Source: Paulinella micropora (lineage: Eukaryota > Cercozoa > Imbricatea > Euglyphida > Paulinellidae). From it: DNA of 64,000 nucleotides. Position numbers and translations under genes: made by a program. Shown here piece by piece: positions 1 to 11,600 of the stretch. The notes below the pieces were generated by a model. It was not told the origin of the DNA and did not search any database. It saw only the letters and a program-made list of their open reading frames with translations. Each line of letters begins with the position of its first letter. Within the stretch, counting starts at the first letter, position 1. The stretch lies in assembly GCA_019918135.1 (NCBI GenBank), contig WBZZ01003893.1, positions 202,501 through 266,500 of the forward strand. The letters run 5' to 3'.

Positions 1-1683
1 CATACCCCTCTCTGCCGCTAAGATTGTTTGAGAGTTATCCTCAAATAATTCTATCGGGCTCTTTTGGGCTATGTTTAGTTGTTGTGTGATGTGTTTTAGC
101 GCAAGTCCCTCTCCAATGCACTCAGTCGCTGCAAATATTTCAGCATCATTTGAATTCAGGGCGATGCTCTGTCTTTTTGATAATCATGCAACTGGATCGC
201 TGCCCCATATGATCACGAATCCAGCGCGGGACTTTCCTGTTTTCTTACAAACTTTGTGAGCCGCGTCAGGCCACATGGAAAGTTTTGGATAGGTTTGCCC
301 TTCCTGCTCTGACTTAGGCTCATGGTAAGCTAAATCTCGATAAGAGTTAACTAAATAACGAAAGATTCTGCCTAAAATCGCATAAGTTATTCCCTTATCG
401 ATAGTTTGCATGACACTTGCCGAATTTAGTGCTTGTTCTATATCGGGTCTTGTCATCTTCGCGAGAAACATCAAACGACCAACTAAACTAGGAATTGAAA
501 ATTTTCGCTAGCTGGCTGATTCCGACAGTTCCGTGAAATGTTCTTGCGCTGGAGTCCTGACGGGTTTAGCAGAATCGTAACCTCTTTTAGTATCTGCTGC
601 TGATATTTTCGCTGATGCAAAATGATTTTTCCATTCGATTGCTCTATCTCTATTCCTTTGAATTCACGGGCTATATCGAGTCTTTTGAGCGGGAAATGTT
701 TTTCTAATGCGGACGCAAAACGCTCATATGCTTGTTTGTTTGGTGCTGTGAACAACAAGTCATCTACATGAAATATTCCTACTATTGATTTTCTTAAAGC
801 TTTATCATTTTCTACAAACATACATAAATCAGAATCTAGCAGTCTAAAACCTAGCACCTCTAACTTGGGTGCTAATATCTCATACCATCTTCTTCCTGCC
901 TGAGGTGCGCCATACAAGGCACCATCTGTACGCCATATCATCCCCTCATGCCCTTCTCTGTCTACACTCTCTGGTGCATGTGCATAAACAGGATCATTCA
1001 TACGAGCATTCAGGTATGCATTTTTAAAATCTATGCCGTATAGTTGTTTTTGTGCCAGGCAGATAGTTTGGCGAGAAATAAAAGTGAATGGTGCGCGGCG
1101 CAAGGAACAAAGAGCTGATCTGGATTATAGCTAACACCGGGTTCTAACATATCTCCCCGTAAAGCTAAACGAGACTTTATGAACTTTTTCCCGTTCTCAT
1201 CTAACTTTACTTTGTGAACCCATGTCAATCTAACTACCTTACTAACTTTTGCCTTGCTTGCCTCCTTAATAATTTATGGGGTACCCATGTGTATGTGTTA
1301 AAGGATTGAAGAGCTTTTAGCTCTGCTTTCATACCCTCTAAAACATCTTTAGCTGTCAAACCTGCCTCTATGAAATCTTTGGGTACTCTGACGTCTACAT
1401 ACAAATAAAAATCACGAATCTCATCTGCCACCATACGGTCATCGCATAAAAACATATTAGCGGGACTTTGCAACGGGAATTTTGGATCTTTCACGGAGTA
1501 TTTGTGGATTTCCGAATTCAACATCCGTTCTTCTTCGTCTTCAAACTTAACTATGTGAGTGGGCTGAGGTCTGTCTCTTACTACGAGTCTATCTCTGGGG
1601 TCACTCACTCTGCTGACTACCCCTACTCGTACTATGCTCTCCCATCCCGCACCTACTTTTTCTTCGCTCATCCATCTCCCCAT
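1..1683 (-). pseudogene. copia reverse transcriptase and RNase H part, broken
   Basis: Minus-strand frames carry copia RT landmarks: a KSRLALRG segment (around 1160), DFKNAYLNA (around 1030), LYGAPQAGRRW (around 900) and HVDDLL (around 765), the VDDLL form of the catalytic YVDD box. To the left, TRPDIEQALNSA (around 440) is the start of the copia RNase H region, which runs out of the window. RT would copy element RNA into DNA and RNase H would degrade the RNA strand. Degraded fossil; the family call is secure from these motifs. Confidence 0.85.
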
Positions 1684-2300
1684 GCACGCGCTGACACTCT
1701 TACTACCTTACCTATCAGCTCTTGAGCCTCTCTCTTTTCTCTCTTGGGCTTATTGCTAGGGGTAAATCTCTTTACTGCCTTGCGCTGCCTTTTACCGGGG
1801 ATTATGTTACTCTCCGTTACTCTCTGAATCTGCTCCCACGTTAGTCCCTTAGATGGTGGTGATTTTTCTTTGTATGCTCTTCTTTCATGTATTTTTAGTG
1901 GATCTATTGGATCTTGTTCATTTTCATGTTCTTGTGGTTTGGTTTTGTGCTCTGTGGTTGATTGTTGTGGATAATGTGGCTCTGGACTTGTGTGTAGGCG
2001 TGTCTGTTTGTGATCCAGTGTATTCTTCTCCACATGCTCATTCTCATTCACATCGACATCGACATTCTCTATCTTCCCCTCAGCTTCATCAAGCTGTGTT
2101 GTTCGGTGGTCGTTGTTGACGTTGTGCGGTGACTTAGGTGATTGAGGTGGTGACTGGGGTGGTGACGCTTGTGGAGATGTGTTTGGTTGCTCACTCTCAT
2201 TCTCATTCTCCCCCTCAGAGTCATCATTATCCCACGACACTAGTTTAGGAGGATGAGCGTGTTTACCGATTTTGTGGATATTAAATCTCACATCTCTCAC
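1668..2300 (-). pseudogene. copia integrase-RT linker region
   Basis: A 210-residue minus-strand frame between integrase and RT, rich in Pro, Ser, Glu, Asn and His, with a PPQSPPQSPKSP stretch and a basic patch near RQRKAVKRFTPSNKPKREKR. It fits the low-complexity linker of copia pol that precedes RT. No fold is recognisable and no enzymatic role is claimed. Its position and strand match the flanking pol domains. Confidence 0.6.
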
Positions 2301-2357
2301 TCCGGAAATTATCTTCTTACCGTGCCATACGCGGTATAGTTCCCGAAATAAATCATA

Positions 2358-3030
2358 TCATACTAGCATCACCTTTTTCCTTCTGTACTCTCCCTTCCGC
2401 ACTTTACTCTTAGGTACATGTAACACACCCATGCATCCTATTGGTTTTAAGTGAAAGAGTGCTGGTTTTCTACCTAATAGCTGTTCATAAGGCGAGATTC
2501 CTTTGCGTTCCCCGTGAATTGCCGGTAGTATGTTGTGAGTTGTGGCTGCGTGTTCTAATTCTGCCCAGAATTGTGGCGGTAATTTAGCGTGATATCTAAT
2601 TGCTCGTGCAGGCCCCGCCGTAATATCATTCACTTTTTCCGCAATAGGATTCCCGTCTTTATCGTTTGTCGCGGAAGTTTTCCAAATAAAGCGAATATTT
2701 TTCCACCACTTTATGACTTCCTCCGGAATATCAAATTCTTGATCTGCGCGAATTTCCTTTACTTTGTTTTCTGTCTGTCTCTCATAAAATGCTACAGCTT
2801 GTTTTAAACAATCTACAAACTCATTCTTATGGGCTAAATAAAAGTCAAGAATGAATAGTGAGTAGTCGTCGGTGACCGAAAATTTATACCGTTTACCACC
2901 TATTGATCTAGTTGCCCACGGTCCTGATGTGTCTATGTGTAGGATTATACCTGGCTTTTGAGCTCTTTCTATCGTATTAACAGCAAAACGTGGCAAACAT
3001 TTAGACTTTCCTATCATGCAAGATTCGCAG
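2358..3030 (-). pseudogene. copia rve integrase part, broken
   Basis: The minus-strand frame holds an rve-type core: HIDTSGPW with the first Asp, followed by GGKRYKFSVTDDYSLF, then IRADQEFD at the usual site of the second Asp (plant copia: SDNGGE). Later segments WAELEHAATTHNILP and ISPYEQLLGRKP match the conserved W/A...N..P.......PYE.W.GKKP pattern at the end of copia integrases. It would join element DNA to the host chromosome. Part of a broken copy. Confidence 0.85.
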
Positions 3031-3249
3031 ATCTCACATCACTCTCGTCACCAACTAACTTAACGTTCAAAATTTTTTGCCAATAGGCGCATCTTTGTTA
3101 ACCCATAATGCCCACGGGCGTAGTGAAAAAGCTTGATTCCTATCTTTCTAGGTTTGTCTGACTTTCTGGGGTAAGCTTCGTATAATACTATATCTACGTG
3201 TGATTCTTTCTCTCTCTTATCTTCATGCTTACTTATCTCGTTTTTGTTG

Positions 3250-3733
3250 TCATTTGTGGAGCCTCCCTCCCCTTCTACCCCCTTGTCGCGAAAGGATCAT
3301 ACCTAGTGGTTCATTATATTCGTCATCCCATCTATATATCATACTTTTAGTTAACCTCCCCCTTACCAGTATATCACTCTCGTTAATGTGGATGGGGTGT
3401 TTGAGTATTACTAGCTGTCCGTTTTGGTGGATGACTGATCTGTTGTGTTTGTGGTCCATCTGTCCTGTAGAGACTATGCTAACTGGCAAGGTAGTGTCGA
3501 GTAACATCTTGTTTTTATGCTGCTCTAGGCCTTCCTTTCCCATCTATCACTGTCAGCCTAGCTCTTCCTGACTTACTCAACTCCCTTTCTCTATTACCTG
3601 TCAGTAGTTCTACCGGGTCTATCTCATCGACATCCATCAATCTGTCTTCTCTGCATGATATGTCTGTGCTTGCTCCACTATCCTGTACTGTCATGTCTCT
3701 CTTTTTCATCACTCTTTTTCTCACATGTATCAA
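3250..3733 (-). pseudogene. copia aspartic protease region, broken
   Basis: Minus-strand frames around 3515-3733 contain VQDSGASTDIS, the copia protease active-site signature (D-S/T-G-A). The adjacent frame to the left (3250-3543) fits the protease to pre-integrase spacer. The protease would cut the Gag-Pol polyprotein. Position between the gag side and integrase agrees with copia order. Confidence 0.7.
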
Positions 3734-3995
3734 TACATGTTCTGTCTCTCCTTTTATCTCTGTCTCTATTTCTGTCTCTAGTTCTCCCTCTCCTCTTCCC
3801 TCACCTTATCTCTCTTCTGTGAGTTGTGGAGGTGTTGTAATGGGACTCTGTCTGACTGCTCTATTCAAGTACACTCCCTCTATTGCTCTCACTATGTCAA
3901 TCAAAAAGTCATCACTCTCTAGTTCGCCACTCACAACACGCATCACTTCTCCATTCATTCCCCTCACGCACTCATTCATCAACGTTTTAGCTATT

Positions 3996-4901
3996 TCATT
4001 TTATATCTTTGAAGGTGATGACGGGGGGGTTGATGGGTTGTGTGTTTGTTGTTTGTGTTGGTGGGAGTGCTGTGATTGGTCTAGAACTAGAGATTTGGAG
4101 TTGTTGTGAGGTGGGACCTACTTGATTGCTGAACTTGTTTTCAGAAGTGGGACCCAGTCGTTGCTCTCCCTCAACCACTCCACTCTCTTCGCCCCCTTCT
4201 TTGCTCTGGCCGGTCCGCTGACTAGAAAATAGGTTACGTTTGCTAAACTTTTTCTCATGTGGTGGTTGCGGAATATTTTGCGAAACTTGTGGACTTGTGG
4301 AAATTTTGGTGTCACGTAAAGTTTCAAATTCCCCGAAAACGAGACTTTGTGAAATTTTATGAGACTTTTCCAATGCAGTAGCTTTAAGGCCTCGTTCGTC
4401 TGGGTAGTAAGGAGATTTGGGGGGACGCAACACGGGACTTACCGACAAATCCAACTCCGGGTAATCTGGGTCTTGTGTGGCGTGATATCCGCAGTATCTC
4501 GCATAAGATAATCGTTTCGCTTGATTTTCGTATACTCCCTTTCCTTTTGATTTTTCAACGGAGACATTACACGGTTTTTTGCGTCTATTGATTCCTGCAC
4601 ATTTCGTGTCAGGCGTGACTCCGTAAGAACTCTCGAGCCTCAAAGGAGTTTCGTTAGGGTTAGGGATGACTGGGGAACTTCGTGAGGTGGCGGATACTAA
4701 CCGCACTTCCTTGCCTTCTCCCCGTAGTGAGGAGGGACCTCGTAGGGTGGCCGATACTAACCGCACTTCCCGTCTTTCTCCACTCTCACTACGTCTATTC
4801 CCTACCCTAGGTGTGGTCTTTGTATCGTTCAAAAGGGCTTGGGGACATGTTGGTTGCTCATCCTCTTTTCCTCTTTCCTCCTCCTCATCATCGCTCATCA
4901 T
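3996..4901 (-). pseudogene. gag-side frame with a C..C..YC..H motif
   Basis: A 301-residue minus-strand frame upstream of the protease. It begins with an acidic run (MMSDDEEEE), has a 60-bp tandem duplication giving two EVRLVSAT repeats, and then a Cys/His motif around residues 102-140: CAGINRRKKPC followed by YARYCGYH. That pattern resembles the short zinc-type C-x5-K-PC...YC-x2-H motif seen as a stand-alone module in various eukaryotic and large-virus proteins. It is not a normal part of copia Gag. It may be gag-derived or acquired; function unknown. Confidence 0.5.
4686..4770. repeat. 60-bp tandem duplication
   Basis: The words GTGGCGGATACTAACCGC (about 4686) and GTGGCCGATACTAACCGC (about 4746) are 60 bp apart and their surroundings align. 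The unit is a multiple of three, so the minus-strand frame repeats EVRLVSAT. Confidence 0.7.
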
Positions 4902-5465
4902 AAGTGTTCCCCATATGGATTAAGTCAACGTTTGTATCAGAGTCACTTTGTTCGTTTTCGTTTTTGTCGTTGCTTGTTGTTATCAAAGTGAGTGCTTTCT
5001 TTTTCTTATAAAAAGATTTCTTTTTGTTCTTGTAGTTGTTCTTTTGTTCGTTCTTTTCTTGTTCTGTGGACTTGTTTTCTGTTTGATTCCGCTTCAATTT
5101 TCCTTCTTTGCGGAACTTTTCCGAAATCACCTGGCAATATCTCATGGTCTGGCATTTAGCATCACATCCAAAACACGTGACTTTGAGTGTCCAGTTTGGA
5201 GCTTTCTTTGGTCCCGATTTATTGTCTCCACTTTTCCCTTTGTTATCCATAAGGAGATTGGTTTCTTGCTGCTGCTTGCCATCCCGAGATTTCCTGTTAT
5301 TATATTTGCGTATTTATGCTTTTCTTTCACGAAAATTTTTTCATCTTCAGTTGGTACCAAGTCATTCATCACTTCGGCAGAGGTGATCAGTCTCTTTAGA
5401 GTTGAATCATACCGGCGGTTTGTAATACCGGAACCAGGACATTTCCAGGGAACTTGGGAACACGG
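4888..5465 (-). pseudogene. copia gag nucleocapsid-like region, broken
   Basis: Minus-strand frames hold a Cys-rich segment CFGCDAKCQTMRYC followed by a very basic Lys/Asn-rich tail (KNKKKSFYKKKKA), as expected of the C-terminal part of Gag (nucleocapsid). Upstream, an open stretch without an ATG (segments such as RRYDSTLKRLITS) adjoins non-coding DNA. Gag would package element RNA. The knuckle is not a textbook CCHC, so the assignment rests partly on position. Confidence 0.5.
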
Positions 5466-5467
5466 AT

Positions 5468-5895
5468 TGTAAGTTTATTCAATTTCAAATTGAACAGTAG
5501 CGATACAGGTAATATTAATATTTTCAAGACCAAAAAAATTATGAGTTTTTCATTTTTCAGTCAGTTTTTTGGTTTTGTGTCACTTTTTCGTTTTGTGTCA
5601 AAAATTCAAATTTAACTGTAACACTTCGCTAATTTACGTGATTTTTGCGGACGCATATAGCAGTTAATTTGACAATTCAAATTTCCAACCAAAATCAAAA
5701 TTCCAACCAAAACTAAAAAACTAACTATTTTTTTGTCTTGAATGTCGATAGCAATACATAATGGTTATTTGGTATGATCAGGACATTTTCTAGATGTTCA
5801 TGTTCCCATTTCACGTGAACCTATTCTACACGGAAAGGACACATAACAGTTAAGGATATATGTAGCATGTACCATGTACCATATTTCCCTCAGCA
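5468..5895 (-). other. non-coding AT-rich stretch, candidate 5' LTR/leader of the copia element
   Basis: No gene. On the minus strand it starts TGCTGAGGG just after an AAGGGGG purine run and ends ...ACTTACA next to the gag side, so it has TG...CA ends and the right place for a 5' LTR. No second copy is in the window for comparison, and the purine run would more normally precede a 3' LTR. The limits are a guess. Confidence 0.3.
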
Positions 5896-5916
5896 CCCCC
5901 TTATGAGTCTTTGCAG

Positions 5917-6109
5917 TGTTGAATAATAACAATATCATTAACAAAGGGTTACTGAATTCGTACAAGTTCTATCAACAAAATAAATCTACCTTACACCCCT
6001 CAATGTGTGAAAGAGATATATACTGAATATTTGTAACAAAGCTCAGAGAACGATAAAAGAGAAACTAGGTTAATGATGTGAAGAAAGATAGTCCACTCAC
6101 AACTCAACA
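5917..6109 (-). repeat. candidate 193-bp LTR (solo or part of a nested LTR element)
   Basis: The block has perfect 6-bp inverted ends, TGTTGA on the left and TCAACA on the right, typical of copia LTR termini. On the minus strand it is preceded by TTAAGGGGGTGAGA, a polypurine-tract-like run. A TATATA word lies inside. It may be an LTR of another copia-like insertion; no internal coding region is attached on its right. Confidence 0.4.
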
Positions 6110-6186
6110 TCTCACCCCCTTAACTAACAACTAATAAAGTAAAGAAAGTAAGAGCTGCTAATTGTCCTCATAAAGAGCTCGACACA

Positions 6187-6330
6187 TCACATAGCGCGAA
6201 GAGAGTCTTGACCGTTTCCATCTTCGTCTTAAAAGTCACACTTGACTGATGGACACTCACATAGCGCGAAGAGAGTCTTGACCGTTTCCATCCTCGTCTT
6301 AAAAGTCACACTTGACTGATAGACACTCAC
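6187..6330. repeat. 70-bp tandem duplication (two copies)
   Basis: Two adjacent copies of a 70-bp unit that contains CATAGCGCGAAGAGAGTCTT begin at about 6187 and 6257. They differ at only about two positions, so the duplication is recent. No coding role is seen. The position next to LTR-like sequence would fit a U3-type repeat, but that is inference. Confidence 0.9.
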
Positions 6331-7816
6331 CCCCAAACGGGCCAGACGAACTGAGCCAAAGTCCATTATTACGTATTTCCTTAATTCCAAATCAACAAAA
6401 GAGACAAAAGAGCTCGAGCGAATGAAAGCCACACCCCCAGGACACAAGATCGACATCAGAGATCACTTACCCTGTCCGCCAAGAACGACAAAAAGTTTCA
6501 AGGTACGAGCGGCAAACAGTGCACCAACCCAAACCAAAGTCAAGTGTGTCAATTCAAACGCACTCAGATATGCTAACATTACCACAAAAGCGACGCGACA
6601 AATAAGAAGAAAGAATAGCTGACAGTACGCCGCCAAACAACGCAGCCAAAGCCAACCGAGCGTAAAAGTACATACTCCCCGGCACCAGCCACCAAACGAC
6701 CGAAGAGCGTCCATTAACGCAGCCATAACGCGATGAAACGCAGACCGGCACGGCTAGAGGACCAGAACAGACACGTCCCTTTGAAAAATTGATGTGTGGT
6801 GCCATCTGCACCATGGTCGCCCCAACCACGACCAACGACAGCCATAACGAGCCAGAACAAAGAAAGAACAACGAAGAAGGGCCCATCCCAACACAGCAGC
6901 GAAGCAAAACAGAAGCCCTGAAGTCCCCAGACCAGTCCAACATCTCCAGGCCCCACAGGCCAACCCCATATTTCATAATTTACTTAGGTCCCTAGACCGA
7001 ATGCCAAAAACAGATACACAGACACGAAGGCACGGACGAACCACACTGTCCAGCTCGCCAATTCCGTTGCCATGAGTCACGAACACACACCCCCTTGCTA
7101 CCTAGAAGGCGTATAAGCTAAACATGCCGATTGTCTGTGTATGCGATTAATAACTCCGCAGGTTGCCACCAGCCACACCACCCACGAAAAGCAAAGTCCA
7201 GTACCAAGCAAGGAGTAGCGCCAACCAACACCCCTAGCTGAAAAGTCTCACTGGGACCTATCATCACTAATTCAAAGCATTCCCCTATACTGGGAAGCAT
7301 TCACCGAATGTCACAGGTCCATTGCAAGACCAACGCAATTGTTGCTACCAGCAACAAAAACAAAGCCCCCTCCTACCCTCCAAGGGTCACCAAATTGTTC
7401 AAACTCCGTTGCAATGCATCACCTGCACCCCCCACTCACTCACCACACCCCCACACCCAAGCTGTGTTCGACTGGAAAAGGGTCCTCACCATTCCTGCAG
7501 GGAGGCACACAACCACAAAGTCTTAAAGCGAACGGAGCAGAGCATACTAAAGACCAATCCAAAAGTACTTCCAAACCCCCTTCTGGGTTGGCAGAGAAAG
7601 AGTCCACGAAGTCCCCACACTCAGCCACACCAAAACATCGCAGGAGCGAAAGAGTCTGAACAGGTTTGTTGAGGCGAATGTCATCCCTTCCAAAATCACA
7701 AACCGACCGACAGACAAAGCCAACAACAAAGTCCAAACGAAACGCACAAGTGGCAACATTACTGTCCAATGCCACTGCTCACCACAGGCAAGCAAAATAA
7801 AGTCTCATTCTTAAAT
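6331..7816. other. gene-poor flanking DNA left of Polinton 1
   Basis: About 1.5 kb with several short open frames on both strands but no recognisable domain, no shared frame with any other part of the window, and a strongly C- and A-rich plus strand. CACCCCC/AAGGGGGTG runs recur (about 6113, 6328, 7087), which might mark worn LTR insertions. I see nothing that can be called a gene. It ends with the 6-bp target site TGTCCA (7817-7822) of Polinton 1. Confidence 0.6.
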
Positions 7817-7822
7817 GTCCAA

Positions 7823-7918
7823 GTAGTATAGGGTGCCACTTCGGCACACTTTTTCACGACATACCCCGCCCCGCCACAGAGACACACTCCGGCCGGCCCG
7901 CACGGGACAAAATGGCAA
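7823..7918 (+). repeat. Polinton 1 left terminal inverted repeat
   Basis: Pairs with 29030-29126 in inverted orientation with about three differences. The tip AGTAGTATAGGG is followed by GTGCCACTTCGGCAC, which can fold as a 5-bp stem (GTGCC/GGCAC) with a 5-nt loop. The same tip occurs in Polinton 2. The preceding 7817-7822 TGTCCA is the left target-site copy. Confidence 0.95.
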
Positions 7919-7976
7919 CGGACTGAAATAAGTTCGTATTTTAAATTAAAGTCATAAATATAGAGACACATACAGG

Positions 7977-8492
7977 ATGACAAACGACGACACTGAAAAA
8001 AATGTAGGGGTAAACCCCTACAACCCCAACGAAGGGGGTGCGGGGGGCAAAGCTCCCCGCAGATTTACAATTTCAAAAGGATGTATTATGATGAAGAATA
8101 ATGAAAAGAGGCCGATGGTAAAAGTTCAATGGAGAGAAGGAGGTAAAACGATGTTTAAGAGTTTTACTATTGGAAAACGAAGAACACAAGAACAAGCAAT
8201 GGCAGAAGCAAAGAAATACCACGAGGAAAAAGTAAAACAAAAGTATGATGAATGGAAAGTTAATTATGATAAGGAAACAAAAGAAATCAAAAAAGAAAAG
8301 AAAAGGAATTGGAAGAAGACTCCTTTTAAGTGTGAATGCGGAGTTGAAATAAATAGGAGTAGCAAAGCAAGACATATGAAATCAAAAATTCATACATCTA
8401 TCGATTGCGAAGCTACGCTTGCAAAAGCGTATGTAGTCGATAAGGCCCAGCCAGCCCCGCCCGCCCCGCCAGCCACGCCAGCCCCGCCCTAA
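7977..8492 (+). CDS. small DNA-binding-like protein (AP2-like plus C2H2-like finger)
   Basis: 171 residues, first gene inside the left repeat. Residues about 45-85 (MVKVQWREGGKTMFKSFTIG, then an alpha-helical EQAMAEAKKYHEE run) resemble a small AP2/ERF or integrase arm-type DNA-binding fold. A Lys-rich helix follows, then a finger FKCECG...ARHMKSKIH (C-x-C...H-x4-H, about residues 119-142). The Polinton 2 counterpart at 30538 is colinear. The N-terminal insert (about residues 10-28) and the tail contain palindromic repeats of families A and B in frame. The start has the context AGACACATACAGG-ATG, shared with Polinton 2. A role in end binding or regulation is inference. Confidence 0.75.
   Translation: MTNDDTEKNVGVNPYNPNEGGAGGKAPRRFTISKGCIMMKNNEKRPMVKVQWREGGKTMFKSFTIGKRRTQEQAMAEAKKYHEEKVKQKYDEWKVNYDKETKEIKKEKKRNWKKTPFKCECGVEINRSSKARHMKSKIHTSIDCEATLAKAYVVDKAQPAPPAPPATPAPP
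8004..8060. repeat. palindromic repeat family A, copy 1 (in frame)
   Basis: GTAGGGG-TAAA-CCCCTAC hairpin followed by AACCCC and a second G-run/C-run hairpin ending GCTCCCCGC; 57 bp. It is inside the 7977-8492 gene, adds 19 codons and keeps the frame. It matches 11363-11419 with the same length and layout. Confidence 0.85.
8403..8441. repeat. palindromic repeat family B, copy 1 (in frame)
   Basis: AAGCTACGCTTGCAAAAGCG followed by TATGTAG: stem CTACGCTT/AAGCGTA(t)GTAG. Present in the C-terminal tail of the 7977-8492 gene, giving CEATLAKAYV, and absent from the Polinton 2 counterpart. Confidence 0.8.
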
Positions 8493-8617
8493 TTTCCATC
8501 TAAACACAGGGCCCCCCGTATATATAGACACTGAGGCGCACAGAGGACCACGGCGGGGGCAGACGATTGAGATAATTATTTAATTTTCAAAAAAAAATTT
8601 GTTAACCAAGATATACG

Positions 8618-11600
8618 ATGGAGACACGCACTTACAACGGTATTCAGTTTAGGTTGGACAGATTTAGGGAACAAAACATTAATTATGAAATCAAAAGGGT
8701 CAGGGGGCAAGATGTGCTTTACATAATACCTGAGGGGTATAAAAGAAAGTATAAGGTTGATACAACAACGGCCCAGAATTACTTGAACCGAGTAAGAGGC
8801 GCTGTTTACTTTGAGTATCATCCTATTCCAGTAGCACCGCCCTTACCTATTTTGGAAGGGAAAGTGTTCGAAGCGAAAGTGAGAGAAAGAAAAGAAAAGG
8901 TAAAAGACCTGATGCGGTATGCTAACTACGAAATCAATCATGTTGATAGAAAGAAGCACGTGCTTGGTGTTAATGAAAGCCAGTATTGGGTTAGGCTTAC
9001 TGGCAACTTCACTTCTTTTAGTATGAATGATATTCTACGGTTCATTGAGATAATACTGAATGACTTTATCAAAAGACAGAGACAAGGCAGTATGGTAAGT
9101 CTAAGTATCAAGTTTGTAGATTACTATGGAGCAGTATCTACGGGATTGAAGACTATTAATCAGATTTCTGTCAGCGATGTTTTGGAAAGATTGTCAGCAT
9201 TATTTCAAAGCAACGAAAGCCTTTATACAGACGAAAATGGAACCAATATGGATAAGTTCAGGTTCGTTTTGAAATCTGTTGAAATGCCAACGGGCGGAAC
9301 GAGGCTTCAAGTAATTAATAAGTTGGATGTATATAAAAAGAAAGGAGTAATTCAAATTAATAATACAGACAACATATGCTTGGCCAGAGCAATTGTTGTA
9401 GTAAAAGCAAAAAAAGAAAATCACGAAAAATTCAAAGTAATAAGGATGGGACGAAAGATACAGGAGGAGATGGCTTTGAAACTACACGAAGAAGCGAAAG
9501 TCATTCAGGATGTGTGCGGTATTCCTGAAATTAAAACCTTTGCTAGCCACATTAAATACAATCTGGTTATTGTTGAATTCCCTGACAAGATTGTTTATAA
9601 GACAGACCTTATTGATGAGGCAGGCAAACGACTTACGAACCTTTACATACTTAAGACAGAGAACCACTACGATGCCATAACCAATATGAAGTCTATGGTA
9701 AGTAAAAAGAATTTCTGTGAGTTATGTTTAAGGGGTTATATGGAAAGGCACGCCTGCGAATCCACTTGTAATATCTGCGAAACCAAAGACTGTAAGGGTA
9801 TTAACGATAGAAGCAATTGGACTGATTGCTATTCGTGTAATAGAAAGTTTCCAAACACAGTCTGTTTTAATAATCACAAGAGGACTAACTGTGATATCAA
9901 AGCGAAATGTCTTTCGTGCGGACTTAATTACAGAAGGAAAGACGAACACAAGTGCGGTTATGTGAAATGCCGTAATTGTAAGGAACTAAAACCACTTGAA
10001 CACCAATGTGAAATAGTGAAGAAAGACATACTACCTTTTTCAGAGAAATACATATTCTTTGACTTTGAAGCGACACAGGATACGGGCGAACACATTGTCA
10101 ATCATGCGGAAAGCCAGTATTTCGATGAGAAGGAGCCACCAGTCATTCATAAGAACATTGATGATTTCTGTAAGTGGGCTTTTGAATCTAAGCACAACGG
10201 CTTTACATTTATTGCTCATAACAGTCGCGGTTATGACTGTCAGTTTATTCTTAAGTGGTTAGTGGATAACGGACAGGCGCCATTCTTCATTTATCAAGGC
10301 GGTAAGATAATGATGATGACTTTGAAGAAATACCGCTTCATTGATAGTTTGAGTTTCCTCACGATGCCGCTGGCCGATTTTCCTAAGACATTCGGATTGA
10401 ACGAACTTAAAAAAGGTTTCTTTCCTCACTTCTTCAATACGGATAAGAATAAAAACTATGTTGGTGTTATGCCGCATAAGAAGCACTACGGCTACGACAC
10501 GATGAAAGATAAGAAAAGAGCGGAATTCTTAGAATGGTATGAAAGCCAAAGAAACAACACATTTGATATGCGGAAGGAAATCGCGGAATACTGTCATAGC
10601 GATGTTGATATTCTGAGAAGGGGATGTATGGATTTTAGAAAGCAGTTTCTAGAGTTCGGTATTGACCCGTTTCAATATACAACTATTGCGAGTTGTGTTA
10701 TGGCTTTGTATCGGGCTAAGTTTATGCCAGAGAATTCAATTGCTGTGTTGAAGGCAGAAAAGCAAAACAGGATTACCTCTAGGGCTTGTGTTGAATGGAT
10801 AGCTTACAGAAGCAGGTTAGATCAAACGGATATCAAACATGCTTTCAATGGTGGCGAAAAGATGTTTAACTTAGGGCAATCAAATGTTTATTGCAAAGCT
10901 ACGCTTGGCAAAGCGTACGTAGACGGCTGGGATGAAAAGACTAAAACCGCTTACGAATTTCACGGATGTCTCTGGCACGGATGTCCAAAGTGCTTCAATG
11001 GCAATACCATTAACACTAAGAAGAATAAGACGATGGGAGAACTATACAAAGCAACAATGAGACGAGAAAAAGAACTAAGCAAACAAGTCAGCAAACTAGT
11101 AATTATCTGGGAATGTGAATGGAGATTAATGAAAACGAGTGAAAGCCTAGCAGAAGATACTAATGAACGAATTACCGAACAAGAAGGACTGAACCCGCGA
11201 GAAGCAATGTTTGGAGGTAGAACGGATGCTCTAACATTGTATTGGAAATCACGACACGAGAACGAATACGCGAAATACGTTGACATATGCTCTCTGTATC
11301 CGACCGTTATGTTTTACGACCTTTACCCTAGCGGGCACCACGAAATCATACGACCAAACAACGTAGGGGCAAGCCCCTACAACCCCACCGGAGGGGGTGC
11401 GGGGGACGAAGTCCCCTGCGATATGAAAAACAAAATCATAAACAGAGAATATTTCGGAGTGGCTAAGGTTAAGATGCTGCCGCCTAGAAAATTACTACAC
11501 CCCGTTTTACCAAAGGCGGATAGAGGAAAGCTAATGTATTACTTATGCGATAAATGCGGAATGACCGAACAGAAAACCGAATGTAAGCACACCGATAACG

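Larger units (their letters stand above)
1..5895 (-). mobile_element. Ty1/copia LTR retrotransposon, broken, left end outside window
   Basis: Minus-strand frames give the copia order, read right to left on the plus strand: gag-side frames with a Cys-rich knuckle-like segment, an aspartic protease motif (DSGAS), an rve integrase, a long Pro/Glu-rich linker, reverse transcriptase and RNase H. Integrase before reverse transcriptase is the copia signature and rules out gypsy. The left LTR lies beyond the window. The right boundary is uncertain (see 5468-5895 and 5917-6109). The copy is broken, roughly six to eight times, so it is probably old. Confidence 0.85.

Noticed and set aside
1-5895. Gypsy-type or LINE assignment for the left retroelement
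   Set aside because: Integrase precedes reverse transcriptase on the minus strand and the DSGAS protease and TRPDI RNase H motifs are copia-type.
6229-7983. Cluster of overlapping 60-140 aa frames on both strands
   Set aside because: No recognisable domain, no repeated use of one strand, composition typical of C-rich non-coding DNA.
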